Position numbers and translations under genes: made by a program. 64,000 nucleotides of DNA from Streptococcus downei MFe28 (GTDB lineage: Bacteria; Bacillota; Bacilli; Lactobacillales; Streptococcaceae), in assembly GCF_900459175.1 (NCBI RefSeq), contig NZ_UHFA01000002.1, forward strand, positions 2,154,956 through 2,218,955, in the 5' to 3' direction. Positions 8,273-16,726 of the stretch are shown in pieces; the stretch's first letter is position 1, and each line of letters opens with the position of its first letter. A model generated the notes under the pieces. It saw nothing but the letters and a program-made list of their open reading frames with translations, had not been told where the DNA came from and did no database searches.

Positions 8273-9225
8273 TAGTTCTTACCCTCCTTATTCTTGTTGA
8301 AAAATCTTGATAGGGTAAATTCCTTGGTTCCCAAAAGTCCACCAGGACGGAAGATCATGACCAAAATCAGGGCCAATGAATAGATAATCATCCGCAATTC
8401 TGAGAAATTTTGCAGGAACATATTGAGGATACCAAGAACAACACCAGCAATAATAGTACCAGTAATGGAACCCAGCCCTCCCATAACGGCGATAATCAGG
8501 TAGTCAATGGATTTCATGATGGTGAAATCTTTTGGTACGACTGTCCCTATATAGCTGACATAGAGAGAACCGGCGATGGCTGAGATAACAGCCCCCATAA
8601 CAAAGACCAAAACCTTCTGGCGAGTCAGGTTAACCCCCATGGACTCAGCTGCAATTTCATCCTCACGAACTGCAATAATTTGCCGGCCGGTTGATGACCG
8701 TAGGAAGTTAAGAACCAGAATGGTAATGACCACTACAAAGACAAAGATGACCTGCCAAGTAGTGTAGGGCAGAATTCCTGTCAGACCAGCAGCACCATTA
8801 GTAAGGGTCCCACCATTAACGATGATGATGCGAATAATTTCAGCCATACCAAGGGTTGCGATAGCCAGGTAGTCTCCTTTAAGTCGCAGGGTTGGGACAC
8901 CAAAGATGATAGCGACCAGGGCTGCGATAAGAGCCCCCAAGAGCATAGACCAGTAAAAGCCATCATAGGTAGGATAGTATTGGGTAACAATAGCCGAAGC
9001 ATAGGCCCCGATGGCCATGAAACCAGCTTGACCCAGGGTAAACTGACCAGAAAAACCAAGAACCAAATTGGTTCCCAAGCCCATAAGGATGGAAATTCCA
9101 ATTCCCATTAGGATTTGAATATAGTAGAGGTTTAGAAGACCTGTGCTAGCTAAGACTTGGAGAATGGCGTAGATGACTGCGACAATAGCAAGCCATGTCA
9201 GATTTAATTTTAAATTCTTTTTCAT
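8272..9225 (-). CDS. livM: Branched-chain amino-acid ABC transporter, permease LivM
   Basis: Membrane permease of 317 aa with about nine hydrophobic helices. Family motifs: GLGTNLVLGFSGQFTLGQAGFMAIGAYASA (about 48-77) and the ATPase-contact loop AVREDEIAAESMGVNLTRQK (about 187-206). It pairs with LivH to form the channel. Four bases separate it from livH. Confidence 0.92.
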   Translation of the reverse strand: MKKNLKLNLTWLAIVAVIYAILQVLASTGLLNLYYIQILMGIGISILMGLGTNLVLGFSGQFTLGQAGFMAIGAYASAIVTQYYPTYDGFYWSMLLGALIAALVAIIFGVPTLRLKGDYLAIATLGMAEIIRIIIVNGGTLTNGAAGLTGILPYTTWQVIFVFVVVITILVLNFLRSSTGRQIIAVREDEIAAESMGVNLTRQKVLVFVMGAVISAIAGSLYVSYIGTVVPKDFTIMKSIDYLIIAVMGGLGSITGTIIAGVVLGILNMFLQNFSELRMIIYSLALILVMIFRPGGLLGTKEFTLSRFFNKNKEGKN

Positions 9226-9228
9226 GTC

Positions 9229-10110
9229 CTACACCTTCTCTTTCACGTTTTTACCGAGGATACCTGCTGGACGGACCAGGAGGATAACAATCAAGACGGC
9301 ATAAACGATAGCATCACGGTAGGTTGATAGACCAAGGGCATTGGATAGGGTTTCCAAGATACCGATGACAAAGCCACCGATAGCCGCACCTGGGATAAGA
9401 CCGATACCACCCAGAACGGCAGCGACAAAGGCCTTAATCCCTGGTGTCATCCCCATAAGCGGGTCAATCGAATTATAGTAGAGGGCAATGAGGACCCCTG
9501 CTGCACCAGCCAGGGCGGAACCTAGGGCAAAGGTGAAGCTGATGGTAGAGTCAACATTGATCCCCATCAGTTGAGCGGCATCGCTATCAACAGAGACTGC
9601 CCGCATGGCTTTCCCCATCTTGGTCTGTTTGACAATCAATTGGAGACCAATCATGAGAACGATAGCCACGGCCAAAATCAGGAGCTGAATATTGGTAATG
9701 GTCACAGGTCCCAAATCAAAGCTATGCATCTTGATAGCCTGTGGGAAAGAGCGCTTATTCGAGCCAAAGAAGAAGACCATGGTGTATTCCAAGAGGAAGG
9801 AGACCCCGATAGCCGTAATCAAGGCTGAAATCCGAGTCGAATTTCTCAAAGGTCGATAGGCCAAGAACTCAATCACCATTCCCAAAATAGCGGTAAGGAC
9901 CATTGAGAAAATCAGAGCAATCCAGAAATTCAGGTGTAAACCATTAATGGCCCAGTAGCCAATAAAGGCCCCCATCATGAAGATGTCCCCGTGGGCAAAG
10001 TTAATCAATTTAATAATCCCATAAACCATGGTATATCCTAGGGCCAAAAGGGCATAGATACTTCCTAGGATAATCCCATTTACCAGTTGTTGGGGAAGTT
10101 GTGCTAACAT
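9229..10110 (-). CDS. livH: Branched-chain amino-acid ABC transporter, permease LivH
   Basis: Second permease (293 aa). Family hallmarks: QQLVNGIILGSIYALLALGYTMVYGIIKLINFAHGD near the N-terminus and the coupling loop MRAVSVDSDAAQLMGINVD (about 170-188). It lies 47 bp downstream of the binding-protein gene livJ. Confidence 0.93.
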   Translation of the reverse strand: MLAQLPQQLVNGIILGSIYALLALGYTMVYGIIKLINFAHGDIFMMGAFIGYWAINGLHLNFWIALIFSMVLTAILGMVIEFLAYRPLRNSTRISALITAIGVSFLLEYTMVFFFGSNKRSFPQAIKMHSFDLGPVTITNIQLLILAVAIVLMIGLQLIVKQTKMGKAMRAVSVDSDAAQLMGINVDSTISFTFALGSALAGAAGVLIALYYNSIDPLMGMTPGIKAFVAAVLGGIGLIPGAAIGGFVIGILETLSNALGLSTYRDAIVYAVLIVILLVRPAGILGKNVKEKV

Positions 10111-10156
10111 AAAATACCAAACTTTCTTTGTTTTTATCTTGTCAAGAAAACTTCTA

Positions 10157-11344
10157 CTACTTCTTAATCGTTACGGTATCAGCAGAGGTTTCGACACCAT
10201 TGTCTAACTTAACCATAACCGCTGATTTAATCGGATTATGAAGGTTATCAATGGTCATCTCACCCGTTACGCCAACAAAGTTCTTGAGTTTCGCTAAATT
10301 ATCAGCGAGCTCAATCGAATTCTTGGCTCCCTTGGCAGCTGCTGCAATCATATAAACAGAATCATAGGAAAGGGCTGAGAACTGGTTAGGCTCATTGCCA
10401 TATTTCTTCTGATAAGCCTTGATAAAATCTCTAGCCTTAGCTGAGAGGTCTGCCTTGGTCGAGTAACCCGAAACGTAGTAAACATTGCTGGCATCCTTCT
10501 TGCCGGCCAAATCAATAAAGGTCTTGTCACTAAAGCCATCAGGGCCTAGGATTGGTTTGTCAATTCCCTTATCCCTAGCCTGTTTAGTAATCAGGCCAGT
10601 TTCGGTATAGTAACCTGGCATAACAATTAAGTCATAATCCTTATCCTTGATAGCTGTCAAGGCTGATTGGAAGTCTGTATCGTTGGCCACAAAGGTTTGG
10701 GTCGAAACAATTTGTCCCTTGTAGCTCTTCTTGAACTGGTCAGCAATACCCTTGGCATAGTCACTAGAATTGTCGTAGAAAAGTACAACCTTTTTGGCCT
10801 GCATATTTTCAGAAGCATATTGGGCCAGGACCTTCCCTTGGAAGCTATCCCTAAAGGTGGTCCTAAAGACAAAGCGCTTAGCCTTATCCTTACCACTAGT
10901 AGAATCAACCGTCAAGTCGTCCTGGGTACCAGAAGGGGACAAGAGAGGTACTCCTGTCTTTTGGGCATTCAAGGAAGCTGCAGATACGGCACCAGAGGTG
11001 GCAGGGCCAATGATGGCATTAACCTGATTTTGTACCGCCAAATTGGTTGCAGCCGTTGAACTTTCGGCATTATCAGACTTGTTGTCCTTGGTAACCAATT
11101 CCAACTTTTTACCATCAACACCGCCAGCCTTATTGATTTCATCAACCGCCAGCTTGATTCCCTTATTTTCAGCCGTTCCATAGGCAGAAACCGCACCGGT
11201 CAACTCCATGTCGACACCAATTTTTATGGTATTTCCGATTTTTGTTCCCTGAGCATTGCTGGTAACATCGGGTGACTTACCACAGGCCACCAAGGTTACG
11301 GCAGCCAGCAGGGCCATACCAGTTGCGATAATCTTTTTACGCAT
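10157..11344 (-). CDS. livJ: Branched-chain amino-acid binding lipoprotein LivJ
   Basis: Extracellular substrate-binding protein of the importer. It has a lipoprotein signal with lipobox LVAC (Cys21), then a type I periplasmic-binding fold starting IKIGVDMELTGAVSAYG, with the family patterns IIGPATSGAVSAAS and PLLSPSGTQDDLT. At 395 aa it has normal length. It is the first gene of livJHMGF and has its own promoter overlapped by a CodY box, so it is probably repressed when branched-chain amino acids are plentiful. Confidence 0.93.
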   Translation of the reverse strand: MRKKIIATGMALLAAVTLVACGKSPDVTSNAQGTKIGNTIKIGVDMELTGAVSAYGTAENKGIKLAVDEINKAGGVDGKKLELVTKDNKSDNAESSTAATNLAVQNQVNAIIGPATSGAVSAASLNAQKTGVPLLSPSGTQDDLTVDSTSGKDKAKRFVFRTTFRDSFQGKVLAQYASENMQAKKVVLFYDNSSDYAKGIADQFKKSYKGQIVSTQTFVANDTDFQSALTAIKDKDYDLIVMPGYYTETGLITKQARDKGIDKPILGPDGFSDKTFIDLAGKKDASNVYYVSGYSTKADLSAKARDFIKAYQKKYGNEPNQFSALSYDSVYMIAAAAKGAKNSIELADNLAKLKNFVGVTGEMTIDNLHNPIKSAVMVKLDNGVETSADTVTIKK

Positions 11345-11427
11345 CCGATTATTCTCCTCATCTTCATTTTAAAAAGTCGGCTGGGAAGCAAATCCCTAAT
11401 TTCTACCGCTTTTTAAGGCTACTGAAT

Positions 11428-11456
11428 AGAATACAGAATTATCAGATAATTGTCAA
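11428..11456 (-). promoter_or_regulatory. livJ promoter
   Basis: Minus-strand TTGACA (11451-11456), 17-bp spacer, TATTCT (11428-11433). The start codon is about 80 nt downstream. Confidence 0.75.
11437..11451. promoter_or_regulatory. CodY box over the livJ promoter
   Basis: AATTATCAGATAATT matches the CodY consensus AATTTTCWGAAAATT at 13 of 15 positions and is a perfect palindrome around its centre. It fills most of the spacer between -35 and -10, the expected place for repression. Confidence 0.75.
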
Positions 11457-11740
11457 GGGTATTTACCTGCTAGCTAAATGCAGTGGTTTTCATCTACCTT
11501 GCTTTGGACTTTAATCTGGCTAGAACGTATGAATTAGCGCCTGCAAATTAAAAAATCAGAACTTAATCAGATTCCAACTTCTGTTGATTTAGCGTCTTTT
11601 TCAAGACTTTTTCTACTTTCAAGAAACCTAAAGAGGTCTTGAAACTTGGCCTAGGATACAGAAGGTTTTAGCAGACCTCATCAGCTTTCAAGAGGCTAAG
11701 GACAATAATACTAATTAGTGCTATTTAGATAGCATTAGAA
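11457..11740. other. Intergenic stretch without recognised gene
   Basis: Upstream of the livJ promoter I see no gene. A small inverted repeat TTTCAAGA/TCTTGAAA lies near 11617-11645 without a T-run. Confidence 0.5.
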
Positions 11741-11785
11741 AAAGCTAGGCAAAAATAAAGAAAGAGTCTTCAAGTGCCTAGCTTT
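11741..11785 (-). terminator. Terminator after ylbG
   Basis: AAAGCTAGGCA (11741-11751) and TGCCTAGCTTT (11775-11785) form a perfect 11-bp stem just after the ylbG stop. Confidence 0.7.
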
Positions 11786-11793
11786 GATTTCGA

Positions 11794-12063
11794 TTAATTA
11801 ATTTCTGGCTGGTCTTCTCGAAAAAGACTACCAACAAAATCCTGATTAATATCGTCCAGATGGGAAGGACGAACTCGCTTGACAAACTTTAACTTCTTTA
11901 ATGCCTCGAGGGTCTCTGCTTGCTTTTGCGCATCTAGATAAAGTTGGACATAGCGAAAACGGCGTGAGTGATAAATCATATCTCCATAGCGATTTAACTT
12001 GCGGGCATCCCGATTGTAATAGAGATAAACGATGATTCCGACACGTTTTTGTTTTTCAAACAT
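11794..12063 (-). CDS. ylbG: YlbG family (UPF0298) protein
   Basis: Small cytoplasmic protein of 89 aa. The sequence begins MFEKQKRVGIIVYLYYNRDAR and continues with RFRYVQLYLDA and LKFVKRVRPSH, the normal YlbG pattern. The structure resembles a ferredoxin-like fold; the biochemical role is not established. In Firmicutes ylbF and ylbG are usually neighbours, as here (48 bp apart). Confidence 0.85.
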   Translation of the reverse strand: MFEKQKRVGIIVYLYYNRDARKLNRYGDMIYHSRRFRYVQLYLDAQKQAETLEALKKLKFVKRVRPSHLDDINQDFVGSLFREDQPEIN

Positions 12064-12111
12064 GCTTGTTTAGCTTATCCTTTCTAATTGAACTGGCCTA
12101 GGGCTTTGACT

Positions 12112-12561
12112 CTATTCTTGGGCATCCTCACGAATATTTTCCCCTCGTCCTTGTCCGTGCTTGTGACGACGAGGAGCCAAAGGAAGCCCTGTATCAACAA
12201 AAATATCAGAGGAGACACTTTCAGCCAACTGCCTGGTAATCTCGGCCAAAAGGCTCTGCAGGATTACCTCTGCTAGCCGAAAGTCCTGCATGGTCTGAGT
12301 CATATCAATCTGGCGTTTTAATCGTAAAATCTGACGGCGAAGCTGGGAAACCTCTGGCCGATACTTGGCAAATTCCTTTTGGTCCTCATAGCTGGCCTGC
12401 AATTCTTGAAACTGGGCCAGCTGGTCTTGCAAGTCCTGGTCTGCCATCAAACTGACTTGCTTGGCTTGATAGTCCTGGACCTGAGGACTAGCAAGAATCG
12501 CCTCAACTAGTTGCTCAATGGCATCATCAATGGCCAAGAGCTCCTCATTAATTTCTAACAT
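12112..12561 (-). CDS. ylbF: YlbF family regulator (RNase Y-associated)
   Basis: Cytoplasmic helical protein of 149 aa (YlbF/YmcA family). In Bacillus subtilis YlbF joins YmcA and YaaT in a complex that steers RNase Y and affects competence and biofilm. The central helical core (about 5-110) is Gln/Leu-rich; the C-terminal tail after IFVDTGLPLAPRRHKHGQGRG is basic and probably disordered. The ATG lies only 6 nt after a TATAAT hexamer and no clear SD is present, so the mRNA may be leaderless. Confidence 0.85.
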   Translation of the reverse strand: MLEINEELLAIDDAIEQLVEAILASPQVQDYQAKQVSLMADQDLQDQLAQFQELQASYEDQKEFAKYRPEVSQLRRQILRLKRQIDMTQTMQDFRLAEVILQSLLAEITRQLAESVSSDIFVDTGLPLAPRRHKHGQGRGENIREDAQE

Positions 12562-12567
12562 TCTTCT

Positions 12568-12576
12568 ATTATAGCA
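12568..12576 (-). promoter_or_regulatory. Extended -10 promoter directly abutting ylbF
   Basis: TGCTATAAT on the minus strand (TATAAT at 12568-12573) ends 6 nt before the ATG at 12561. There is no good -35. The expected transcription start falls at or next to the A of ATG. Confidence 0.6.
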
Positions 12577-12582
12577 TATTGC

Positions 12583-12609
12583 AAAGCCGGCCCCTTTCTG
12601 GCCGGCTTT
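12583..12609. terminator. Hairpin terminator downstream of the methyltransferase gene
   Basis: AAAGCCGGCC (12583-12592) and GGCCGGCTTT (12600-12609) form a strong GC-rich stem with a 7-nt loop; T-runs are short on both strands. It separates the AT-rich island from ylbF. Confidence 0.65.
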
Positions 12610-12738
12610 TCGAGCTAATCGGTTTCGGTTGTATGACGGACGTATCTTAGTAAAAGAGGCGTAGAGAGAGCATCATCCAAAATCTTCAAATTCTAGGATT
12701 CTTGTAAATTTAAGGCACTATTTTTTAAAGTGACCGAA

Positions 12739-13422
12739 CTAAAATCCATTTTCGCGTATGAACTTTTCGGAACCAAATGCTCTAGTGTGTTCGGAAGTTA
12801 TGTCCAAAACTACTAGCTGCAAGGGGCACAGTAAGCTCACTAATTCGTCCAATGAATATACCCTTTCAATCATACCATCAAGTTTTCTTTTAATATATCC
12901 CTTTTTCAGTAAATCTGAATCATTATAAGCATCGTAAAAGATGCCTCCCTTGCGTACTGCCAGAAAAAGAAATGAACCTTCAGGTCTTAGAACTCTATTG
13001 ATCTCAGAAAAATAGCTTTCCCGCCCTTTTTTACTCACAATAAATGTAATTGGTGACATAATGTCAAAAATACAATCAAAATAGTTATCTGGGAAAGGTA
13101 AACCTTTGCTGACATCACATTCTTTCAATTCAAGCAGTCCTTGACCAATTGGTTCACTCAAAAAGTCAGAAGCTTTTTCAATAGCTGTTTGAGTTAAATC
13201 TACCCCGTAGTAGTAATCAGAAAAGTTATTATCAATCAAATATCTAAGATTTCTACCAAAACCACAACCGATTTCTAATGTGCGATTTATTGGTTCTTTT
13301 TGAAAGATTTTATCTTTTAAAGAATAGATTCTTTTTATGGCATAATTTGGCTCATTTCTAATCCTCCTGTTTTGGGATTCTTTATGTAATGATTGCCACT
13401 TATTGTCATTTGAAGCATACAT
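12739..13422 (-). CDS. Class I SAM-dependent methyltransferase
   Basis: Cytoplasmic methyltransferase with the SAM motif I LEIGCGFGRN (about 52-61), acidic end of strand 2 YYGVDLTQ, and a motif IV-like FDCIFDIMSPITFI. The substrate cannot be told. An SD GGGGAG lies upstream of two close ATGs (13428 and 13422); the second has the better spacing (10 nt against 4), and I chose it, giving 227 aa. The gene overlaps the end of the broken methyltransferase upstream and is the last gene of the island operon. Base composition is AT-rich relative to flanking genes, suggesting transfer. Confidence 0.75.
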   Translation of the reverse strand: MYASNDNKWQSLHKESQNRRIRNEPNYAIKRIYSLKDKIFQKEPINRTLEIGCGFGRNLRYLIDNNFSDYYYGVDLTQTAIEKASDFLSEPIGQGLLELKECDVSKGLPFPDNYFDCIFDIMSPITFIVSKKGRESYFSEINRVLRPEGSFLFLAVRKGGIFYDAYNDSDLLKKGYIKRKLDGMIERVYSLDELVSLLCPLQLVVLDITSEHTRAFGSEKFIRENGF

Positions 13423-14125
13423 AACCATTAAACTCCCCATATCTCATTACTGTAGTAACATGCGAGAAACCTGCACCAGACAAGAGATGTCGATTCTCAG
13501 AATGTGTATTAGTCACCATCGCGCCTTCTAAACTGAATTGTTTTGATAATACTTCCTCAGGAGAAAATCCATGATCTATTTTAAATTTCATATATGAAGA
13601 AGTTATCAATTTGTATATTTTAGGATCTAAAGGTAGTTCTTTTTCAAATAAGATGAAACCACCCCCCAGGAATTAATGCATCGTAAATTTTTTCGATGAC
13701 AGCTTTACGATTTGAGATTGGGATAAATTGCAGGAAATAGTAACCTACAAGTAACCTACAATCAGACTAGCAGGTAAAAGATTAACATTTTCAATGGTAT
13801 CATTAACAAATTTTATTTCTTTATCACATTTTTTCTGAGCAAGGTCAATCATTTCTTTTACAGGTTCAACACCATAAAAGGTTACATTTTTCTTACTGTC
13901 ATGGCGTTCACACAACTTATTGATTAATGTCCCTGTGGAGCTTCCAACCTCATAGTAATTACTGCCCTCTTTTAAGAAAAAATCACTCAAGTAACAAATA
14001 AACTCGTGACCTTCTTCATATAATGGAACAGATAGTTTTACATGATTATCAAAATGTTTTGCCACTCCATTATAAAAAGTCCACTGATGACTATCATTTA
14101 TGTCTATATCATTTCCAACATCCAT
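13406..14125 (-). pseudogene. Broken class I SAM-dependent methyltransferase
   Basis: Intended start is ATG at 14125 with SD AGGAGG 6 nt upstream. N-terminal part: YEVGSSTGTLINKL (SAM motif I) and FYGVEPVKEM. The frame breaks at about 13741-13762, where an 11-bp sequence GTAGGTTACTT/GTAGGTTACTA is present twice in tandem; deleting one copy restores IVGYYFLQFIPISNRKAV. A second break at a run of six G (C6 at 13652-13657) separates this from GGGFILFEKELPLDP and the C-terminus ending NGYVCFK. Both motifs resemble CmoA-type or related methyltransferases. It would not make a full protein as read. The first lesion looks real; the second may be sequencing error. Confidence 0.75.
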
Positions 14126-14170
14126 TGGAATCCTCCTAAGCAACTAGACTTAAATAGAACCCATTAAATA

Positions 14171-15181
14171 TTAAGTGAGGCTCGCAAAATAATTTAGGGT
14201 CCTAATCAATTGAGCAGTAAAACTCATTTCGTTATCATACCAAGCAACAGTCTTAACAAGATAGTTTCTTCCGTCCGTCGTAACTTCTGTTTGAGTTGCA
14301 TCGAAAATTGAACCATGTGTATCACCTATGATATCACTTGAAACAATCAAATCTTCATTGTAAGCAAAACTTTCATTTTGCGCAGCCTTCATCGCAGCAT
14401 TCACTTCGTCAACCGTTACTGGCTTTTTCACAACACTTACAAGTTCCGTTAATGAACCTGTCGGGGTAGTAACCCGTTGAGCATGACCTTTTAATAGGCC
14501 ATCCAATTCTGGAATTACAAGTCCAATTGCCTTGGCTGCTCCAGATGAAGTGGGCACTGTATTTACTGCAGCTGCCCGTGCTCGACGAAAATCTCCTTTA
14601 CGATGTGGTGCATCAAGAGTCATTTGATCTCCTGTATAGCTATGGATAGTTGTCATTGTACCTACTGCAATTCCAAACGCTTTATTAAGTGTATCAGCCA
14701 TTGGTGCAAGGCAGTTCGTAGTACATGAACCTGGCGAAATTACTGTTTCCTTTCCTGTTAAAGTTTCGTGATTTACATTAAATACTACCGTTTTAACATC
14801 ATTTCCACCAGGAGCAGTAATAATTACTTTCTTAGCCCCACCATTAGCGTGAAGGTGCTTTTCAGCTTTTTCTTTACTTGCAAAGAATCCTGTCGCTTCA
14901 AGTACAATATCAACTCCATAGGAAGCCCAATCAATCTTTTCAGGATTAGGTTCACTGGTTACTTTAATAAACTTACCATTGACGACAAATCCACCTTCTT
15001 TAACATCAACTGTACCATCAAACCTTCCTTGGGTACTATCATATTTTAAAAGGTGGGCTAACATTTTTGAATCTGTTAAATCATTGACATGTGTCACTTC
15101 AATATTATTTAGTGTTTGAATTCGGCGAAGTGCTAAACGACCAATACGACCAAACCCATTAATTCCAACTTTAACAACCAT
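14171..15181 (-). CDS. Glyceraldehyde-3-phosphate dehydrogenase, divergent type
   Basis: Phosphorylating GAPDH, converting glyceraldehyde-3-phosphate plus NAD and phosphate to 1,3-bisphosphoglycerate. NAD fold [10 protein letters not shown] at the N-terminus; catalytic Cys153 in SPGSCTTNC; partner His180 in TTIHSY; C-terminal WYDNEMSF. At 336 aa it is full length. Odd: GSCTTNC where most have [15 protein letters not shown] instead of the usual NIVPNSTG, and QRVTTPTGS with Thr where Pro is usual, all close to the substrate or phosphate site. It sits in an AT-rich island with luxS-like and efflux genes, not with pgk, so it is likely a second copy with a special role. Strong SD AGGAGG. Confidence 0.9.
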   Translation of the reverse strand: MVVKVGINGFGRIGRLALRRIQTLNNIEVTHVNDLTDSKMLAHLLKYDSTQGRFDGTVDVKEGGFVVNGKFIKVTSEPNPEKIDWASYGVDIVLEATGFFASKEKAEKHLHANGGAKKVIITAPGGNDVKTVVFNVNHETLTGKETVISPGSCTTNCLAPMADTLNKAFGIAVGTMTTIHSYTGDQMTLDAPHRKGDFRRARAAAVNTVPTSSGAAKAIGLVIPELDGLLKGHAQRVTTPTGSLTELVSVVKKPVTVDEVNAAMKAAQNESFAYNEDLIVSSDIIGDTHGSIFDATQTEVTTDGRNYLVKTVAWYDNEMSFTAQLIRTLNYFASLT

Positions 15182-15247
15182 TGTACTTACCTCCTAGATT
15201 TTTCTATACAATTTCACGAGTGGAAGGATTACTCGAAATCCCTTGTC

Positions 15248-15679
15248 TTAATATTTTTTTGCCCACTCTTTAGCAGTGAAAAGGGAGTGATCCCTATAAT
15301 TTCCGCATTGCTTTTCAGAAACTCCTGGTACATTTTTCCATTGAAAACTATCACTCACCAATTCTTCCAAAGCATTTTTTATCACTAATGCTATCTCTTT
15401 CGATGAGTGGTCACCCCATATGATTAAATGGAAACCTGTTCGACAACCAAAGAGAGAAAAATCGATCATCCCAACAATGCGGTCTCGAATAAGGCTCGCA
15501 AGCGAATGTTCAATAGTATGGATGCCAGCTGTCGGAATCGCATTTTGATTAGGCTGAACAAATCTTACATCAAAATTACTAATGGAATCACCATTTTTTC
15601 CAACTTGTGCATCAATCTTTCGAACATAAGGAGCAAGAACTTTAGTATGATCTAGCTCAAAACTTTCTACTTTTGCCAA
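15248..15679 (-). CDS. luxS: S-ribosylhomocysteine lyase, divergent LuxS
   Basis: LuxS cleaves S-ribosylhomocysteine to homocysteine and the precursor of autoinducer 2. Metal ligands HTIEH (His54, His58) and Cys125 in EKQCGNY are kept, as is the catalytic Cys79 in [10 protein letters not shown] and Glu57. The start is TTG at 15679 with SD AGGAGG. At 143 aa it is about 17 residues shorter than usual streptococcal LuxS, losing the C-terminal helix. Several substitutions (SLFGC for SPFGC) show divergence from the normal streptococcal enzyme. It lies in one operon with an EamA exporter and GAPDH. A normal luxS probably exists elsewhere, but that is not visible here. Confidence 0.88.
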   Translation of the reverse strand: MAKVESFELDHTKVLAPYVRKIDAQVGKNGDSISNFDVRFVQPNQNAIPTAGIHTIEHSLASLIRDRIVGMIDFSLFGCRTGFHLIIWGDHSSKEIALVIKNALEELVSDSFQWKNVPGVSEKQCGNYRDHSLFTAKEWAKKY

Positions 15680-15690
15680 TTAACTACCTC

Positions 15691-16602
15691 CTATATATTT
15701 GAACTTTTATTTACTAAAATCAATGAAGTTATTACTAAAAGTCCACCAACTACTACACTCAATGTAAAGTGGTCATGCAAACCGATAACAGAGAAAATTG
15801 TAGAAAATAGTGGAACTAAAAATAAGAAGCTACTGGCAACCGTGGCACCACCTTGTTTAAGACTATAAAACCAAAGGCCAAATGAGCCGATAGAGGCTGG
15901 CAAAACAAGCCAGACAAAGCAAAACCATCCTACTGCATTAATAAGTGCAAAATTGTAGGTCTCCTGAAGCGCTAGTGAAACCAAGTACATTGCTATACCA
16001 CCTATAAGAAGTTGCCAGCCAGTAAATACCCATGAACCCTTATCGAATGGAATTTTCTTAGTAATAACAGTATTGATTGCCCAACAAATAGAACCAAGGA
16101 GGGCAATAAAAGAACCTATACTGATTGCTGATTTGTCTACACCTAAGCACAAAATGACACCTAATAGACCCAAAATAAGGGATAATATCTTCCATTTATT
16201 TAGTCTATCATTTAGCAAAAAGTGAGCAAAAAGCGCTAGCCACAAGGGATTCGTAAACAAAATAATTGAGGACATTGACGATGAAAGCCCTTTTGCCATA
16301 GAAAGATTTAAAAATCCCATTGTTCCGGCTGTTTGCAATAGTCCGATACTTATAACTAATAAAATTCCTTTTTTTATACTTCCTTTGCTTCTAGGTATTA
16401 TTTCAGATATTCCTTTTGTTAAAATTGTGAATACTAACATTAGGAGACCTGCAATAATAAAACGCCAACTTCCAATTAGAAAGGGAGGAGCACGATTAAT
16501 AGAAATCAAATATTTCCCAGTTGGAAAAGACGAACCCATAAATATAGTCGTCAATATAATACTAAATAAGAACGAGTTCTTAGATGATACTTTAAAAACC
16601 AC
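15691..16602 (-). CDS. EamA/DMT-family transporter
   Basis: Inner-membrane transporter of the drug/metabolite superfamily, about ten helices in two EamA repeats; first repeat around GSSFPTGKYLISINRAPPFLIGSWRF. Members export amino acids, nucleosides or drugs; the substrate here is unknown. Start choice: the first ATG (16617) overlaps its own GGGAGG, so I take GTG at 16602, 7 nt after GGAGG, giving 303 aa. The stop lies 11 bp before luxS, so they form one operon. First gene of the operon divergent from the Rrf2 regulator. Confidence 0.85.
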   Translation of the reverse strand: MVFKVSSKNSFLFSIILTTIFMGSSFPTGKYLISINRAPPFLIGSWRFIIAGLLMLVFTILTKGISEIIPRSKGSIKKGILLVISIGLLQTAGTMGFLNLSMAKGLSSSMSSIILFTNPLWLALFAHFLLNDRLNKWKILSLILGLLGVILCLGVDKSAISIGSFIALLGSICWAINTVITKKIPFDKGSWVFTGWQLLIGGIAMYLVSLALQETYNFALINAVGWFCFVWLVLPASIGSFGLWFYSLKQGGATVASSFLFLVPLFSTIFSVIGLHDHFTLSVVVGGLLVITSLILVNKSSNI

Positions 16603-16666
16603 TAGTTTTCCTCCCATCTTTACAATCCATTATCAAAAAGATATAATAAGAGAAAATAATTGCTCC

Positions 16667-16693
16667 TATTAGAGATATTTTATATCTCTAATA
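16667..16693. promoter_or_regulatory. Perfect 12-bp palindrome, probable Rrf2 operator
   Basis: TATTAGAGATAT (16667-16678), three T, ATATCTCTAATA (16682-16693). It lies in the 124-bp gap between the divergent EamA operon and the Rrf2 gene, so it could control both. Confidence 0.7.
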
Positions 16694-16726
16694 GAGAGTA
16701 TATTACTATTGGAGGTAAATGTCAAT

